The notes below the pieces were generated by a model that was given only the letters and a program-made list of their open reading frames with translations, did not search any database and had not been told where the DNA came from. Of a stretch of 64,000 nucleotides of DNA, positions 32,999-41,458 are shown one piece after another. The stretch is taken from NCBI GenBank assembly GCA_016742275.1, contig JACVCD010000019.1:1-64000 (forward strand), given 5' to 3'. The position numbers and the translations under genes are program-made. Each line of letters opens with the position of its first letter. Position 1 is the stretch's first letter. Source of the DNA: Gemmatimonadaceae bacterium. Lineage in GTDB: Bacteria > Gemmatimonadota > Gemmatimonadetes > Gemmatimonadales > Gemmatimonadaceae.

Positions 32999-35722
32999 AT
33001 GCGCCACGTTGTCCACTTGGCTGGTGCGCTGTCCGTCGCCCTGCCTGTTGCACTGTCTGCACAAACGTTGCCGGTGCTCCCAGCTTCGGAGTTCCGGCGT
33101 GTCGAAACACTGCAGCCGATGTCTGTTTCGACACGCGGTAACTGGGTAGCGTACCTCACGCGTCGCCTTACCGGTGTTGGTGACAGCAGCCGGGTCGTAT
33201 ATCTGCAGCGCCGCGCACCAGATACCACGATTCGTCTGGATTGGGCGCAGAATCCACAGATATCGCGCAATGAAGCCTGGGCAACATGGGCCACGGTGCC
33301 AACCGACGCGGAACGCGCGCGTTTGACCACGGCGCGTCAGCCGGTGCGCAATCGTGCGGTGTTCATGAACCTGGCCACGCTCAAGCGTGATTCGGTGGAC
33401 GGTGTCGCCAACGCGGCGTTCGATGCCACCGGGAAGTATCTCGTGCTCGAACAGTATCCGGCGCGTGATACGGCCGATCACAAGCTAGTGATGGTGGTGG
33501 ATCTGGCCACTGGCAAGCGCACCACGATTGGCAGCGTGTCGGAGTGGCGTTGGTCGGACCGTGGTTCGCTGCTGGCACTCACGCTCGGAGTGCGTGACGG
33601 TGGTCCCGGTGGTCTTCAGCTGTACAACGCGGCCGCCGGCACACTGACCGCACTCGGAACATCAGGCTACACCTATCGCCAGACGCGCTGGCGGAAGAAT
33701 GCCTTCGACCTGATCTCGTTGCGCGCGCGTGCCGCACGTGGTGCGGCCGATGCGGCGCATCGGGCCGAAGTGTGGCGGGGGCTCGATCGTACCACTTCGG
33801 ATGCCGTGACGTTGTCCGACACGGTACCGGGTATTGCTGATACGTTGGTTCTTGTTGCGCACAGTGCACCCACGTGGTCGGAGGACGGCACGCGTCTGCG
33901 TCTCGGTGTGCGGCCGCGAGTGACGCCGCCCGATACATCGGCGAGAGCGCGTCGGGATACACTTCCCGGTGTACAGATCTGGCACCCGACCGATGTGCAG
34001 ATCTTCCCGGCACAGCAACAGCAGGCCGCAGCCATGGCGCGGCGCAGTATTCCGCTGCTGTGGAATATCAGCACGGGACGCACGCTGCTCGTGCCGTCCG
34101 CGCTCGATGAGAATGTCGAGTTTCTTGGCGACTGGTCGCAGGCCTATGTCACGTCCGACAAGGCGTACGCGTGGGGCACCATGTTTGGTCGCCGCTACCA
34201 CGACGGATTCCTCGTGGACCTGACCAATGGGACGCGCAAGCAGGTGCTGGATAGCGTGCGCTATTCGTTCTCGAGTGCCAAGGGGCGATACATCCTCTCC
34301 TTTGACGGAAAGGACTATCACGCGCTCAATGTGAGCACGGGTCAGACACGGAACTTGACGGGAACACTTGGTGCCACGTTCGCCGTGACCGACTATGACA
34401 CGCCGACGGATCTGTTGCCGCCGCACGGCCGTGGTGGGTGGCTGGACAACGATGCCGGTGTTCTGCTGTTCGATGAGTACGATGTGTGGCTGGTGCGTCC
34501 CGATGGCACGGGTGGCAGTCGTCTGACACGGGGCCGCGAAGATTCGGTCATTCATCGTCCGGTGATGCTTGATACCTCGCGCACCACCTTCGATTCGCGG
34601 CAGCCGATCATGTATGCGCTGCGTGGTTACTGGACCGAGCAGCGTGGCTATGCCCGCGGTGTGATCGGTCGTCCGATCGAGCGCCTCATGCTGCGTGACC
34701 GTGCGTACGTTGGTCTCCAGAAAGCGGACAGTGCCGATGTGCTCATCTGGCGCGAGGAATCACGGCAGCAGGCGCCGCAGCTGTTTGTGAGTGACGGGTC
34801 CTTCCGCAATCCGCAGCAGCTGTCGAAGTCGAATACTTTCTTGACGGCCTTTGCACCGGGCAAGACCGAGCTGGTTCGCTACAAGAATGAAACAGGACGC
34901 GATCTCAAAGGTGTGCTGCTGTATCCGGTCAACTACGATCCGTCGAAGAAGTATCCGATGATCGTGTACGCGTATGAGTTGTTGTCGAACACGCTGCACA
35001 GCTGGCAGGCGCCAAGTGAACGCAGTTACTACAACTTCACGCGTTGGACGCTCGAAGGATACTTCGTGCTCATGCCGGACATCCATTTCCGTCATGGCGA
35101 TCCCGGTGTCTCGTTGCTCGAGACCCTGCGTCCAGCCATTGGTGGTGTGGTGTCACGCGGTTTGGTGGATGAAAAGCGCGTGGGGTTTGTTGGGCATTCG
35201 TGGGGTGGCTATGAAGGTGCGTACGTGGCCACACATAGCACGCTGTTTGCCGCGTCGATTGCCGGTGCGCCGCTCACCGATTTCCTGTCATTCATGGGGC
35301 AGATTCACTGGAATGGTGGATCGGCCGAAGTGGATCACTGGGAGACGGGTCAGGCGCGCATGGCGGTGCCGTACTGGGAGAACCGTGAATCGCATCGCCG
35401 GAACTCGCCGATCGAGAAGGTCGAGACCATGACTACGCCGCTGCTGCTGGCGCATGGCAACAAGGACCGCGTGGTCGAATATTGGCAGTCCACGGTGCTG
35501 TACAACTTTGCCCGTCGTGCCGGCAAGCCGGTGGTGTTTCTCACCTACGAGGACGAAGACCACGGCTTCACACAGGAAGCGAATCAGGTGGACTATCACC
35601 GCCGCATCCTCGAGTGGTTCGGGCACTATCTCAAGGGTGATGCCGCACCGTCGTGGATCTCCAAGGGTATTCCGTTCAACGCGCTCGAAGCCGAGAAGCG
35701 TCGTGTGAAGGATCGGAAGTAG
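32999..35722 (+). CDS. Exported S9-family (prolyl-oligopeptidase-like) peptidase
   Basis: 907 residues with a signal peptide ending LSAQ (near 22). An N-terminal beta-propeller (about 30-610) leads into an alpha/beta hydrolase domain. The triad is readable: Ser in GHSWGGYEG (near 734), Asp in GNKDRVVEYW (near 823) and His in EDEDHGF (near 855). Such exported S9 enzymes cut short peptides for nutrition. The frame is also open far upstream but that part covers the YdeI gene in another frame; the ATG at 32999 gives the signal peptide. Followed by a clear terminator. Confidence 0.92.
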   Translation: MRHVVHLAGALSVALPVALSAQTLPVLPASEFRRVETLQPMSVSTRGNWVAYLTRRLTGVGDSSRVVYLQRRAPDTTIRLDWAQNPQISRNEAWATWATVPTDAERARLTTARQPVRNRAVFMNLATLKRDSVDGVANAAFDATGKYLVLEQYPARDTADHKLVMVVDLATGKRTTIGSVSEWRWSDRGSLLALTLGVRDGGPGGLQLYNAAAGTLTALGTSGYTYRQTRWRKNAFDLISLRARAARGAADAAHRAEVWRGLDRTTSDAVTLSDTVPGIADTLVLVAHSAPTWSEDGTRLRLGVRPRVTPPDTSARARRDTLPGVQIWHPTDVQIFPAQQQQAAAMARRSIPLLWNISTGRTLLVPSALDENVEFLGDWSQAYVTSDKAYAWGTMFGRRYHDGFLVDLTNGTRKQVLDSVRYSFSSAKGRYILSFDGKDYHALNVSTGQTRNLTGTLGATFAVTDYDTPTDLLPPHGRGGWLDNDAGVLLFDEYDVWLVRPDGTGGSRLTRGREDSVIHRPVMLDTSRTTFDSRQPIMYALRGYWTEQRGYARGVIGRPIERLMLRDRAYVGLQKADSADVLIWREESRQQAPQLFVSDGSFRNPQQLSKSNTFLTAFAPGKTELVRYKNETGRDLKGVLLYPVNYDPSKKYPMIVYAYELLSNTLHSWQAPSERSYYNFTRWTLEGYFVLMPDIHFRHGDPGVSLLETLRPAIGGVVSRGLVDEKRVGFVGHSWGGYEGAYVATHSTLFAASIAGAPLTDFLSFMGQIHWNGGSAEVDHWETGQARMAVPYWENRESHRRNSPIEKVETMTTPLLLAHGNKDRVVEYWQSTVLYNFARRAGKPVVFLTYEDEDHGFTQEANQVDYHRRILEWFGHYLKGDAAPSWISKGIPFNALEAEKRRVKDRK

Positions 35723-35736
35723 TCGAGCCGCGAGGT

Positions 35737-35769
35737 AACTGCGCGTGGTGCGTCAGACCACGCGCAGTT
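35737..35769 (+). terminator. 13-bp perfect hairpin after the S9 peptidase
   Basis: AACTGCGCGTGGT (35737-35749) pairs perfectly with 35757-35769 around a 7-nt loop, 14 bp after the peptidase stop. The tract after the stem is GCAATT, poor in U, so termination strength is uncertain; it also faces the convergent cupredoxin gene. Confidence 0.65.
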
Positions 35770-35840
35770 GCAATTCGAAACGCATCGCTGTCTTTGCAAC
35801 GGTCGCAGTTGGCGCTGCCGGCTACGACCAACACGTGGCG

Positions 35841-36701
35841 CTATGGCACGCGGACCACGTGCGAGAAGCCATGCAGGGAGTGAGGTTTTCCATCTCGGCG
35901 ATCTGGTGAGAAGCACACCACCGCGTAGGTCCCGGGCGTGAGATCCACATCCAGCCACGCCACACCGCGCGATGCAATGCCTGCCAGCCCGCTCCAGGTC
36001 TCCACTGGAGATGGTGTGATCTGACCCGTTTCTGCCCAGTGTCCCACGTCGGCCGGTGTCTTGCCGGGCTTGAGTTTCACCAACAGAAACTCGTGGTCCT
36101 GCGCCCCGACATTCTCGATACGTAGAGTGTGCTTGCCCCGGGTGAGCGGTGTGGAGAAGGTGGCGGCGTACTCCTTGAGTGTCACACGAATATCCGATGC
36201 GGGCTCCACTTCTCGCGGCGCGGTCGGTGACGGTGTGATTTCGAGCTCGCTCATCATGCCCTTCATCACGTGTACCTGCCCATCACCACTTGGCACCCAA
36301 CAAATCACCGCATAGCGGCCGGGCGCGAGCTGTTGCCGAATGGCGATGGATTGTCCGGGAAGTGCCGCACTGACGCCACCCGCTGCCACGGCCCATTTCG
36401 GAGTGTTGTGCACACCCTTGTTGGCGTTCAGAATGGGAAAGAGATCTGCGAGGCGCTTGCCGTCTTCGAGCTTGAAGAGCTGCACGTGGTGCAGCTTCTT
36501 ACCGGTGTTGGTGAGGCGTATGGTGTTGAGCCCCGCTGTCCCTTTGGCTGGACTGCGAAACGCGAAGTCCATGGCCGTGAATTCGAGTACGCGGCTTGCT
36601 GACCGCGGCGCCGATTGGGCGCGAAGGGAAGCGCCGGTCATGAGTGCGGTGCAGCCCGCAATGACAAGCGCGGCCATATTGGAGCGGAGACGAGTGGGCA
36701 T
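35841..36701 (-). CDS. Exported tandem cupredoxin-like protein
   Basis: 286 residues: signal peptide (about 1-26), then two cupredoxin-like beta domains. In the first, possible type-1 copper ligands are His (KLHHVQ), Cys (AVICW), His (GQVHVM) and Met (KGM). The second repeats the pattern with His (DHEF), Cys (VVCFSP), and His (PHSLHGF) but ends in Phe where the axial Met would be. A periplasmic electron-transfer or copper-binding role is likely; the second site may be a non-blue or degenerate one. Divergent from the VOC gene. Confidence 0.75.
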   Translation of the reverse strand: MPTRLRSNMAALVIAGCTALMTGASLRAQSAPRSASRVLEFTAMDFAFRSPAKGTAGLNTIRLTNTGKKLHHVQLFKLEDGKRLADLFPILNANKGVHNTPKWAVAAGGVSAALPGQSIAIRQQLAPGRYAVICWVPSGDGQVHVMKGMMSELEITPSPTAPREVEPASDIRVTLKEYAATFSTPLTRGKHTLRIENVGAQDHEFLLVKLKPGKTPADVGHWAETGQITPSPVETWSGLAGIASRGVAWLDVDLTPGTYAVVCFSPDRRDGKPHSLHGFSHVVRVP

Positions 36702-36803
36702 TGTCCAATTTACGGGCACGACGGCGATGTTGACGAGCACTCATTCAGCAATGGGTCATATCTGTTGCTGGCCGTCACCATGGTTTCCCGATAGTTTGAC
36801 CAC

Positions 36804-37163
36804 ATGTTTACCGGCATCGACACCATCATTCTTCGTGTCCGCGACATCTCAGCGGCCACCACGTGGTACACCCAGCATCTCGGTGTTGAAGTCGTCTACG
36901 ACGACGACGAGCAAAAACTTGCGGTCATCGAGTTTTCGTCCGGCTCAACACTCACTTTGTGGCAGATCGATGAAGGTGCCGACTTTGTCGTGTCGACTAC
37001 CTATCCGATTCTGGCCACGGAGGATGCGGTTCTCGCACACGAGAAGCTGAGCGCGGCGGGTGTCGAAGTGGATGCGCTGCAGGAGACCCCGGGGGTGGTC
37101 TACTTCCGCTTCTTCGATCTCGATGGCAATCCGCTCGAGGCCTGCCAGGTGCGCGAGGACTGA
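36804..37163 (+). CDS. VOC-family (glyoxalase/bleomycin-resistance-like) protein
   Basis: 119 residues, a single VOC module of paired beta-alpha-beta-beta-beta units: IILRVRDISAATTWYTQHLGVEVVYDD and the metal-ligand Glu-containing end (FRFFDLDGNPLEAC). Reaction unknown. No ribosome-binding site; GATAGT ends 8 bp before the ATG and could be a -10 box of a leaderless transcript. Confidence 0.88.
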   Translation: MFTGIDTIILRVRDISAATTWYTQHLGVEVVYDDDEQKLAVIEFSSGSTLTLWQIDEGADFVVSTTYPILATEDAVLAHEKLSAAGVEVDALQETPGVVYFRFFDLDGNPLEACQVRED

Positions 37164-37196
37164 CCGCGAGTACAGCGCCGACGTTTCAGAATCTGT

Positions 37197-37919
37197 TCAG
37201 CGCATCGAACCCTTCTCCTTGCGCGTCGCGACATACAGCGTGTGCATGGGCCCTGTCGTGACATGCGCACGCGCCTGCAGACGTTTCACCGATAGTCCGG
37301 CGCGCTTGAGCGCCCCTTCGAATCCGGGGTCATCGCCTACCGACCAGTAGGCGATCGGCCCCGGTCCGCGTAGAGCGGCCATCGTAGCCTGAATGCCGCG
37401 CGCCGCATAGAGGCGCGAGTTCTCAGACAAAATCATGCCTTCGGGACCGTTGTCGGTGTCGAGCATGATGGCGTCGAATCCGCCAACATTGTTGCGCAGC
37501 ACGTTGCTCACGTCATCGTGCACAATGCGTACGCGCGTGTCCGCAAGCGCTTCCGTCGAGATGCCGTATTCGGGATTACGGTTCCACTCGATGACTTCAG
37601 CGAGCAGTTCGGCCACCACGACTTCCGCATCTGCAGGCAGTGCGGCCAGCGCCGCCCGCATCGTGAAACCCAGACCCAGTCCGCCAATCAACACCCGTAT
37701 GCCACTCGCCGCGGCATGCGGTGCGCACGCCACCTCGGCGAGACGATCTTCGGAGTAATGGCGCCGCGTGGACATAAGCTCCACGCCATCTGCGCGAATG
37801 AGGTAGGCTCCATCGTGTTGAAACAGCTCGAGGAGCGAGCCGTCAGGCGTGCGAGCCTCGGCGAGGCGAATCGTGGGTTTCATGCGGCGTTCGAAATGCT
37901 GACAGGCATGCTCAAACAT
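37197..37919 (-). CDS. Spermidine-synthase-like methyltransferase-fold protein
   Basis: 240 residues. The Rossmann glycine motif VLIGGLGLGFTMRAAL and the acidic VVAELLAEVIEWNR belong to the polyamine aminopropyltransferase fold, and NYD-like catalytic surroundings appear as FDAIMLDTDNGPEG. The N-terminal strand domain (SLLELFQHDGAYLIRADGVELMSTRRHYSE) is shortened relative to true SpeE, so aminopropyl transfer is not assured. GGGAG precedes the ATG at 37919. Divergent from PhzF. Confidence 0.8.
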   Translation of the reverse strand: MFEHACQHFERRMKPTIRLAEARTPDGSLLELFQHDGAYLIRADGVELMSTRRHYSEDRLAEVACAPHAAASGIRVLIGGLGLGFTMRAALAALPADAEVVVAELLAEVIEWNRNPEYGISTEALADTRVRIVHDDVSNVLRNNVGGFDAIMLDTDNGPEGMILSENSRLYAARGIQATMAALRGPGPIAYWSVGDDPGFEGALKRAGLSVKRLQARAHVTTGPMHTLYVATRKEKGSMR

Positions 37920-37996
37920 AGCGAGTCTCCCGTCGATGGCCTGTTCCGCCGTCAGCCACAGGTGACGTCTCGTCCCCTCACCAAGTAAGGCGACGC

Positions 37997-38863
37997 ATGA
38001 CTGAGACTTTGAGCCGCTGGGCGGCATTTACAACAGATCCGGCTGGGGGAAATCCCGCCGGTGTATGGATAGGCGACGCGCTTCCTGATACTCACACCAT
38101 GCAGCGCATTGCCCGTGACGTCGGATACTCCGAGACCGTGTTTGTTGCACCGTCGCATGGACTCGAACGAACCGTGCGGTACTACAGCCCCGAAATGGAA
38201 ATCCCGTTCTGTGGTCACGCTACGATTGCCGCCGGTGTGCAATTGGGTGTGCGTGATGGTGCGGGCAGCTACACACTGCATACACAGGTCGGTGCCGTGC
38301 CGGTGACGGTGCAGGCGGTCGTTGGCCAGATGCAGGCATCGTTGACTTCGGTGACACCGCAGTGGGAGCGCCCATCGTCGAAGTTGGTGCAGGCTGTGCT
38401 GCAGCTACTTGGCTGGAACGCCGATGAACTCGAGCCCGACCTTCCTCCGGCTCGTGCATATGCCGGCGCCTGGCATTTGGTGCTGGTGGTACGGAATCGC
38501 GCGACACTGGATCGATTGCACTATGACTTCGAGGCGATGCGGCGCCTCATGCACGAGCATTCGCTGACAACACTACAGCTGGTTTGGCCGGAGTCTGCGA
38601 CCGTGTTTCACAGTCGGAATCCCTTTCCCGTTGGTGGGGTAGTGGAGGATCCAGCCACCGGTGCTGCGGCGGCCGCCCTGGCGGGCTATCTTCGCGATGC
38701 TGGTCTCATTCTGGCTCCCACGGCGCTCACCATTCATCAGGGTGTGTCCATGGGCCGCCCGAGTCTATTGCGGGTTATCGTTCCGGTCGTTGGTGGTGTT
38801 GTGGTGCAGGGCACGGCGGTGCCGCTCCCTAGTGTCGATGCACTTGCGGTGCAGAGTCGCTGA
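37997..38863 (+). CDS. PhzF-family isomerase/epimerase
   Basis: 288 residues of the phenazine-biosynthesis PhzF/DapF-like fold. Family motifs are AFTTDPAGGNPAGVW near the N-terminus, the catalytic Glu in YSETVFV (near 46), CGHATIAAG and VEDPATGAAAAALAGYL in the second half. There are no other phenazine genes nearby, so this is one of the many PhzF paralogues of unknown substrate. Its 3' end overlaps the convergent lipoprotein gene by 35 bp. Confidence 0.92.
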   Translation: MTETLSRWAAFTTDPAGGNPAGVWIGDALPDTHTMQRIARDVGYSETVFVAPSHGLERTVRYYSPEMEIPFCGHATIAAGVQLGVRDGAGSYTLHTQVGAVPVTVQAVVGQMQASLTSVTPQWERPSSKLVQAVLQLLGWNADELEPDLPPARAYAGAWHLVLVVRNRATLDRLHYDFEAMRRLMHEHSLTTLQLVWPESATVFHSRNPFPVGGVVEDPATGAAAAALAGYLRDAGLILAPTALTIHQGVSMGRPSLLRVIVPVVGGVVVQGTAVPLPSVDALAVQSR

Positions 38864-39425
38864 TCGTTGAGGGCATCGTGCTTTCCGGCGTATCGGAGAG
38901 GTGTTCCTGCACGATTTGCCAGCGGTCGTTGGTGCGTCGCCAGCACATCGTCCACGCGCCACTGACGATGTGCTGATTGCCAGCCGGTGTCGTATGCGGA
39001 ATGGAGTAAGTGATGGTCATGACGGCAGCGTCGCGCGTGATCACATCCACGTAGGTTGAGCCGAGGACAAACTGCGGCTTCCGCATGTTCTGTCCGACGC
39101 GTGTCCAGAATCCGCGAATGGCGCCGTCGAGTGAGTCGCGGGTGGTGATCACACTGCCCGCGGCTGCCGAAATCACGCGACCGGAATCGGGATAGAGCGA
39201 GAGCAGGGATGTTGGCGCGTCGGCTCGGGTAAAGTCGTACGCGGCGGTGATCAGGTGACTCAGCGAATCGGCGATGATCCGCCGTTCGCCCGGTGGCACC
39301 CCCTCGATGCGTGTACAGGCGATGAGGAGGTTGCCCGCCAACAATGGGACCAGCAGCGGTTTGAGCCGCCGCACAGAAAAGGCGGCTCGGGGCAGGCGAT
39401 TGGAGATCGGTTGCGCGGTAGTCAT
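38829..39425 (-). CDS. SnoaL-like lipoprotein
   Basis: 198 residues. A long basic N-terminus precedes a hydrophobic segment and lipobox-like LLIAC near residue 37; an internal Met or TTG could be the true start. The mature part is an NTF2-like domain (ERRIIADSLSHLITAAYDFTRADAPTSLLSLYPDSG; GAWTMCWRRTNDRWQIVQEHLSD). Third SnoaL-like exported protein of this window. It is divergent from the low-complexity lipoprotein gene. Confidence 0.7.
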   Translation of the reverse strand: MTTAQPISNRLPRAAFSVRRLKPLLVPLLAGNLLIACTRIEGVPPGERRIIADSLSHLITAAYDFTRADAPTSLLSLYPDSGRVISAAAGSVITTRDSLDGAIRGFWTRVGQNMRKPQFVLGSTYVDVITRDAAVMTITYSIPHTTPAGNQHIVSGAWTMCWRRTNDRWQIVQEHLSDTPESTMPSTISDSAPQVHRH

Positions 39426-39636
39426 GAGGCGCTGGGAGCGAACGAGTGCAGCCGATTGAGGACAGGCCGGACCGGGGGATCGTCCACTCCGGATGACGGA
39501 CGATATGGTAAAAACTACGGCTCTCCTCTACGCCACGGGGGAGCGGGATGTGGCGTGGCTTTTGCAGATCATATCAGAAGCAAATTGCGTGCAATCCCGG
39601 CGTTTCCCTCACCCCACGAAGTCGTGGAGGCGTTCC

Positions 39637-40362
39637 ATGTCTCACCGCGCCCCGCGTTTCTCGCCCCGATCCGTGTCCATTCGTTTCACATCGCCCATGA
39701 CTGTAGGGACTGCGCTTTGGCTGAGTGTGGCTGGGTGCAGTACTGAGCGCTCTGATGGGCAGATGACCGCCGATCTCGAACGAGATCTGGCCATGGCCGT
39801 GTATGCCAGACCGGCGGTGGTGGTTTCGGCGGTCGAGGGAGGCCGAACGGGTGCGCCGAGTGGCGATGCTCGGGGGCGCCGGGACGCGGTGCCGCAGCCG
39901 CGTCGGGCGGCTCGCCCAGCGCCTGCTCCCGAGGTCCAGGAAACGACCAGTGATGCCGTGCTGGACACCCCGCTTCCGGCCATCTCCATGGCACCGACGG
40001 AGATCAGCACTGAGGCGGCCGCGCCGGCGCCGGAGATCCCGGCTCCTTCGGCTGAGCCGTCCACCACCGTGATTCCGGTGAGTGGCCCCAGTGATGCCAG
40101 TGGCCGTGAAGGGCATGGTCGCGAAGGGCACGGCCGCGGCGGAATGGGCGGAGTCATTGGTGCCATCATTCGTGGTGGAGCGGCCGGCGATGACAACTGC
40201 GAGGAGCATGACCGCCGTCGTGGCCGCGGCCGCGGACGCGGGCCGATCCTTACCACTGGTGGTGGTTGGGGACGTGGTGTGGGTACGGTGATCATGGTTG
40301 GTGGCGCGATCATCTCCAATACGGGAGATCGTGGTACGGTTCGGCCGACCTTCCCGCGCTGA
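39637..40362 (+). CDS. Low-complexity Pro/Ala- and Gly/His/Arg-rich lipoprotein
   Basis: 241 residues with GGAGG before the ATG and a lipobox LSVAGC near residue 31. About 60-150 is Pro/Ala/Thr/Glu-rich and probably an extended linker. It is followed by a duplicated GREGHGREGHGRGGMGG segment, a Gly-rich hydrophobic stretch, an Asp/Glu/His/Arg patch with a single Cys (DDNCEEHDRR) and a second Gly/Val/Ile-rich stretch. The two glycine-rich hydrophobic stretches could insert into or lie on a membrane. No homologous domain recognised. Confidence 0.65.
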   Translation: MSHRAPRFSPRSVSIRFTSPMTVGTALWLSVAGCSTERSDGQMTADLERDLAMAVYARPAVVVSAVEGGRTGAPSGDARGRRDAVPQPRRAARPAPAPEVQETTSDAVLDTPLPAISMAPTEISTEAAAPAPEIPAPSAEPSTTVIPVSGPSDASGREGHGREGHGRGGMGGVIGAIIRGGAAGDDNCEEHDRRRGRGRGRGPILTTGGGWGRGVGTVIMVGGAIISNTGDRGTVRPTFPR

Positions 40363-40400
40363 TATCAGACACCGATCGATTGACCCAGGCGGGTTTGAGG

Positions 40401-40430
40401 GGCACGACGCCAGACGTCGTGCCTCTTGTC
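40401..40430 (+). terminator. Rho-independent terminator
   Basis: GGCACGACG (40401-40409) pairs with CGTCGTGCC (40415-40423) around a 5-nt loop and is followed by TCTTGTC, 38 bp after the lipoprotein stop. It separates that gene from the globin operon. Confidence 0.7.
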
Positions 40431-40499
40431 ATTTGCAGATGAGAATGGAGTCATAAACGGTTCCCCTGCCTACCGTGCGTGAGTAGGCTTCCCTCCATC

Positions 40500-40877
40500 A
40501 TGACCCACTATGAGCTCCTGGGGGGAGAGACGGGAATTCGGACGCTGGTGGACCGATTCTACGATCTCATGGATTCGTCGCCCGAAGCCGCCAACGTGCG
40601 CGCGCTGCATGCTGCCAATCTCAAGGTGTCGCGCGAGAAACTGTTCCTGTTTCTGACCGGCTGGAGCGGCGGTCCGCAGCTCTACGTGGAGAAGTACGGA
40701 CACCCGATGTTGCGCATGCGGCATTTCCCGTTTGCCATCGGTGAGCGGGAGCGCGATGAGTGGCTCTGGTGCATGCATCGGGCACTCGACGAGCATGAGG
40801 CCCCTGATGAGTTGAAGCAGTTTCTGCGTCAGCGTTTCGATCAGCTGGCCGATCACATGCGCAACCAGCCGGAGTAG
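40500..40877 (+). CDS. Group II truncated haemoglobin
   Basis: 125 residues of the 2-on-2 globin group II (trHbO). The proximal His is H75 in LRMRHFPF, Tyr at B10 is in DRFYDLM (near 21), and the group-II Trp at G8 is in DEWLWCMHRAL. Group II globins bind oxygen tightly and scavenge nitric oxide or peroxide. The ATG at 40500 starts at THYELLGG, matching relatives. Only 2 bp separate it from rsmD. Confidence 0.93.
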   Translation: MTHYELLGGETGIRTLVDRFYDLMDSSPEAANVRALHAANLKVSREKLFLFLTGWSGGPQLYVEKYGHPMLRMRHFPFAIGERERDEWLWCMHRALDEHEAPDELKQFLRQRFDQLADHMRNQPE

Positions 40878-40879
40878 GC

Positions 40880-41398
40880 ATGCGTATTGTCGGAGGCAAG
40901 TTCAAGGGGCGACAACTGACGTCGCCCAATGATTTCCGGGTGCGTCCCACGGCGGAAACCGTCCGTGTGGCGATGATGAAAGCCATCGCCAACGAGATCG
41001 AGGGTGCGCGCGTGTTGGACCTGTTTGCCGGCACCGGGGCGCTCGGACTCGAAGCGCTGTCGCGTGGTGCGAAGTACGTGGACTTTGTGGAGTTTCGTCC
41101 GGCGAGTCTGCATTCGCTCAAGGCCAACATTGCCGCGCTCCGCGTTACCGAGAAGGTGCGCGTATACAAGAAGGACGCGCTGCCGTTTGCCGATGCGCTG
41201 CCGCCGGATCGCTATGAGGTGGCTTTTGCCGACCCACCGTACGAGTCCCGGATGCTCGATCGCCTGATCGAGCGGTGGCAGCAGGCGCCCTGGTCCGCAG
41301 TGCTGGTGGCTGAGCATGCGCGAACGCATCAGCTTCCCAGGGCCACGCAAACGCTGCTGTTCGAAGACAGCGCGGTGTCGGTGTATCGTCGCCCGTAG
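40880..41398 (+). CDS. rsmD: 16S rRNA (guanine(966)-N2)-methyltransferase
   Basis: 172 residues. RsmD methylates G966 in helix 31 of small-subunit rRNA. Typical features are the start MRIVGGKFKGRQL, RPTAETVRVAMM, the SAM-binding LDLFAGTGALGLEALSRGA and the catalytic ADPPYE. The protein has the standard bacterial length minus a few C-terminal residues. It follows the globin by 2 bp. Confidence 0.95.
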   Translation: MRIVGGKFKGRQLTSPNDFRVRPTAETVRVAMMKAIANEIEGARVLDLFAGTGALGLEALSRGAKYVDFVEFRPASLHSLKANIAALRVTEKVRVYKKDALPFADALPPDRYEVAFADPPYESRMLDRLIERWQQAPWSAVLVAEHARTHQLPRATQTLLFEDSAVSVYRRP

Positions 41399-41458
41399 TC
41401 GTTCTTTCGTTTGTTCTGCTGCTGTTCGTCAGATCGCTGCTTGAACCCCTCCTGCCTC

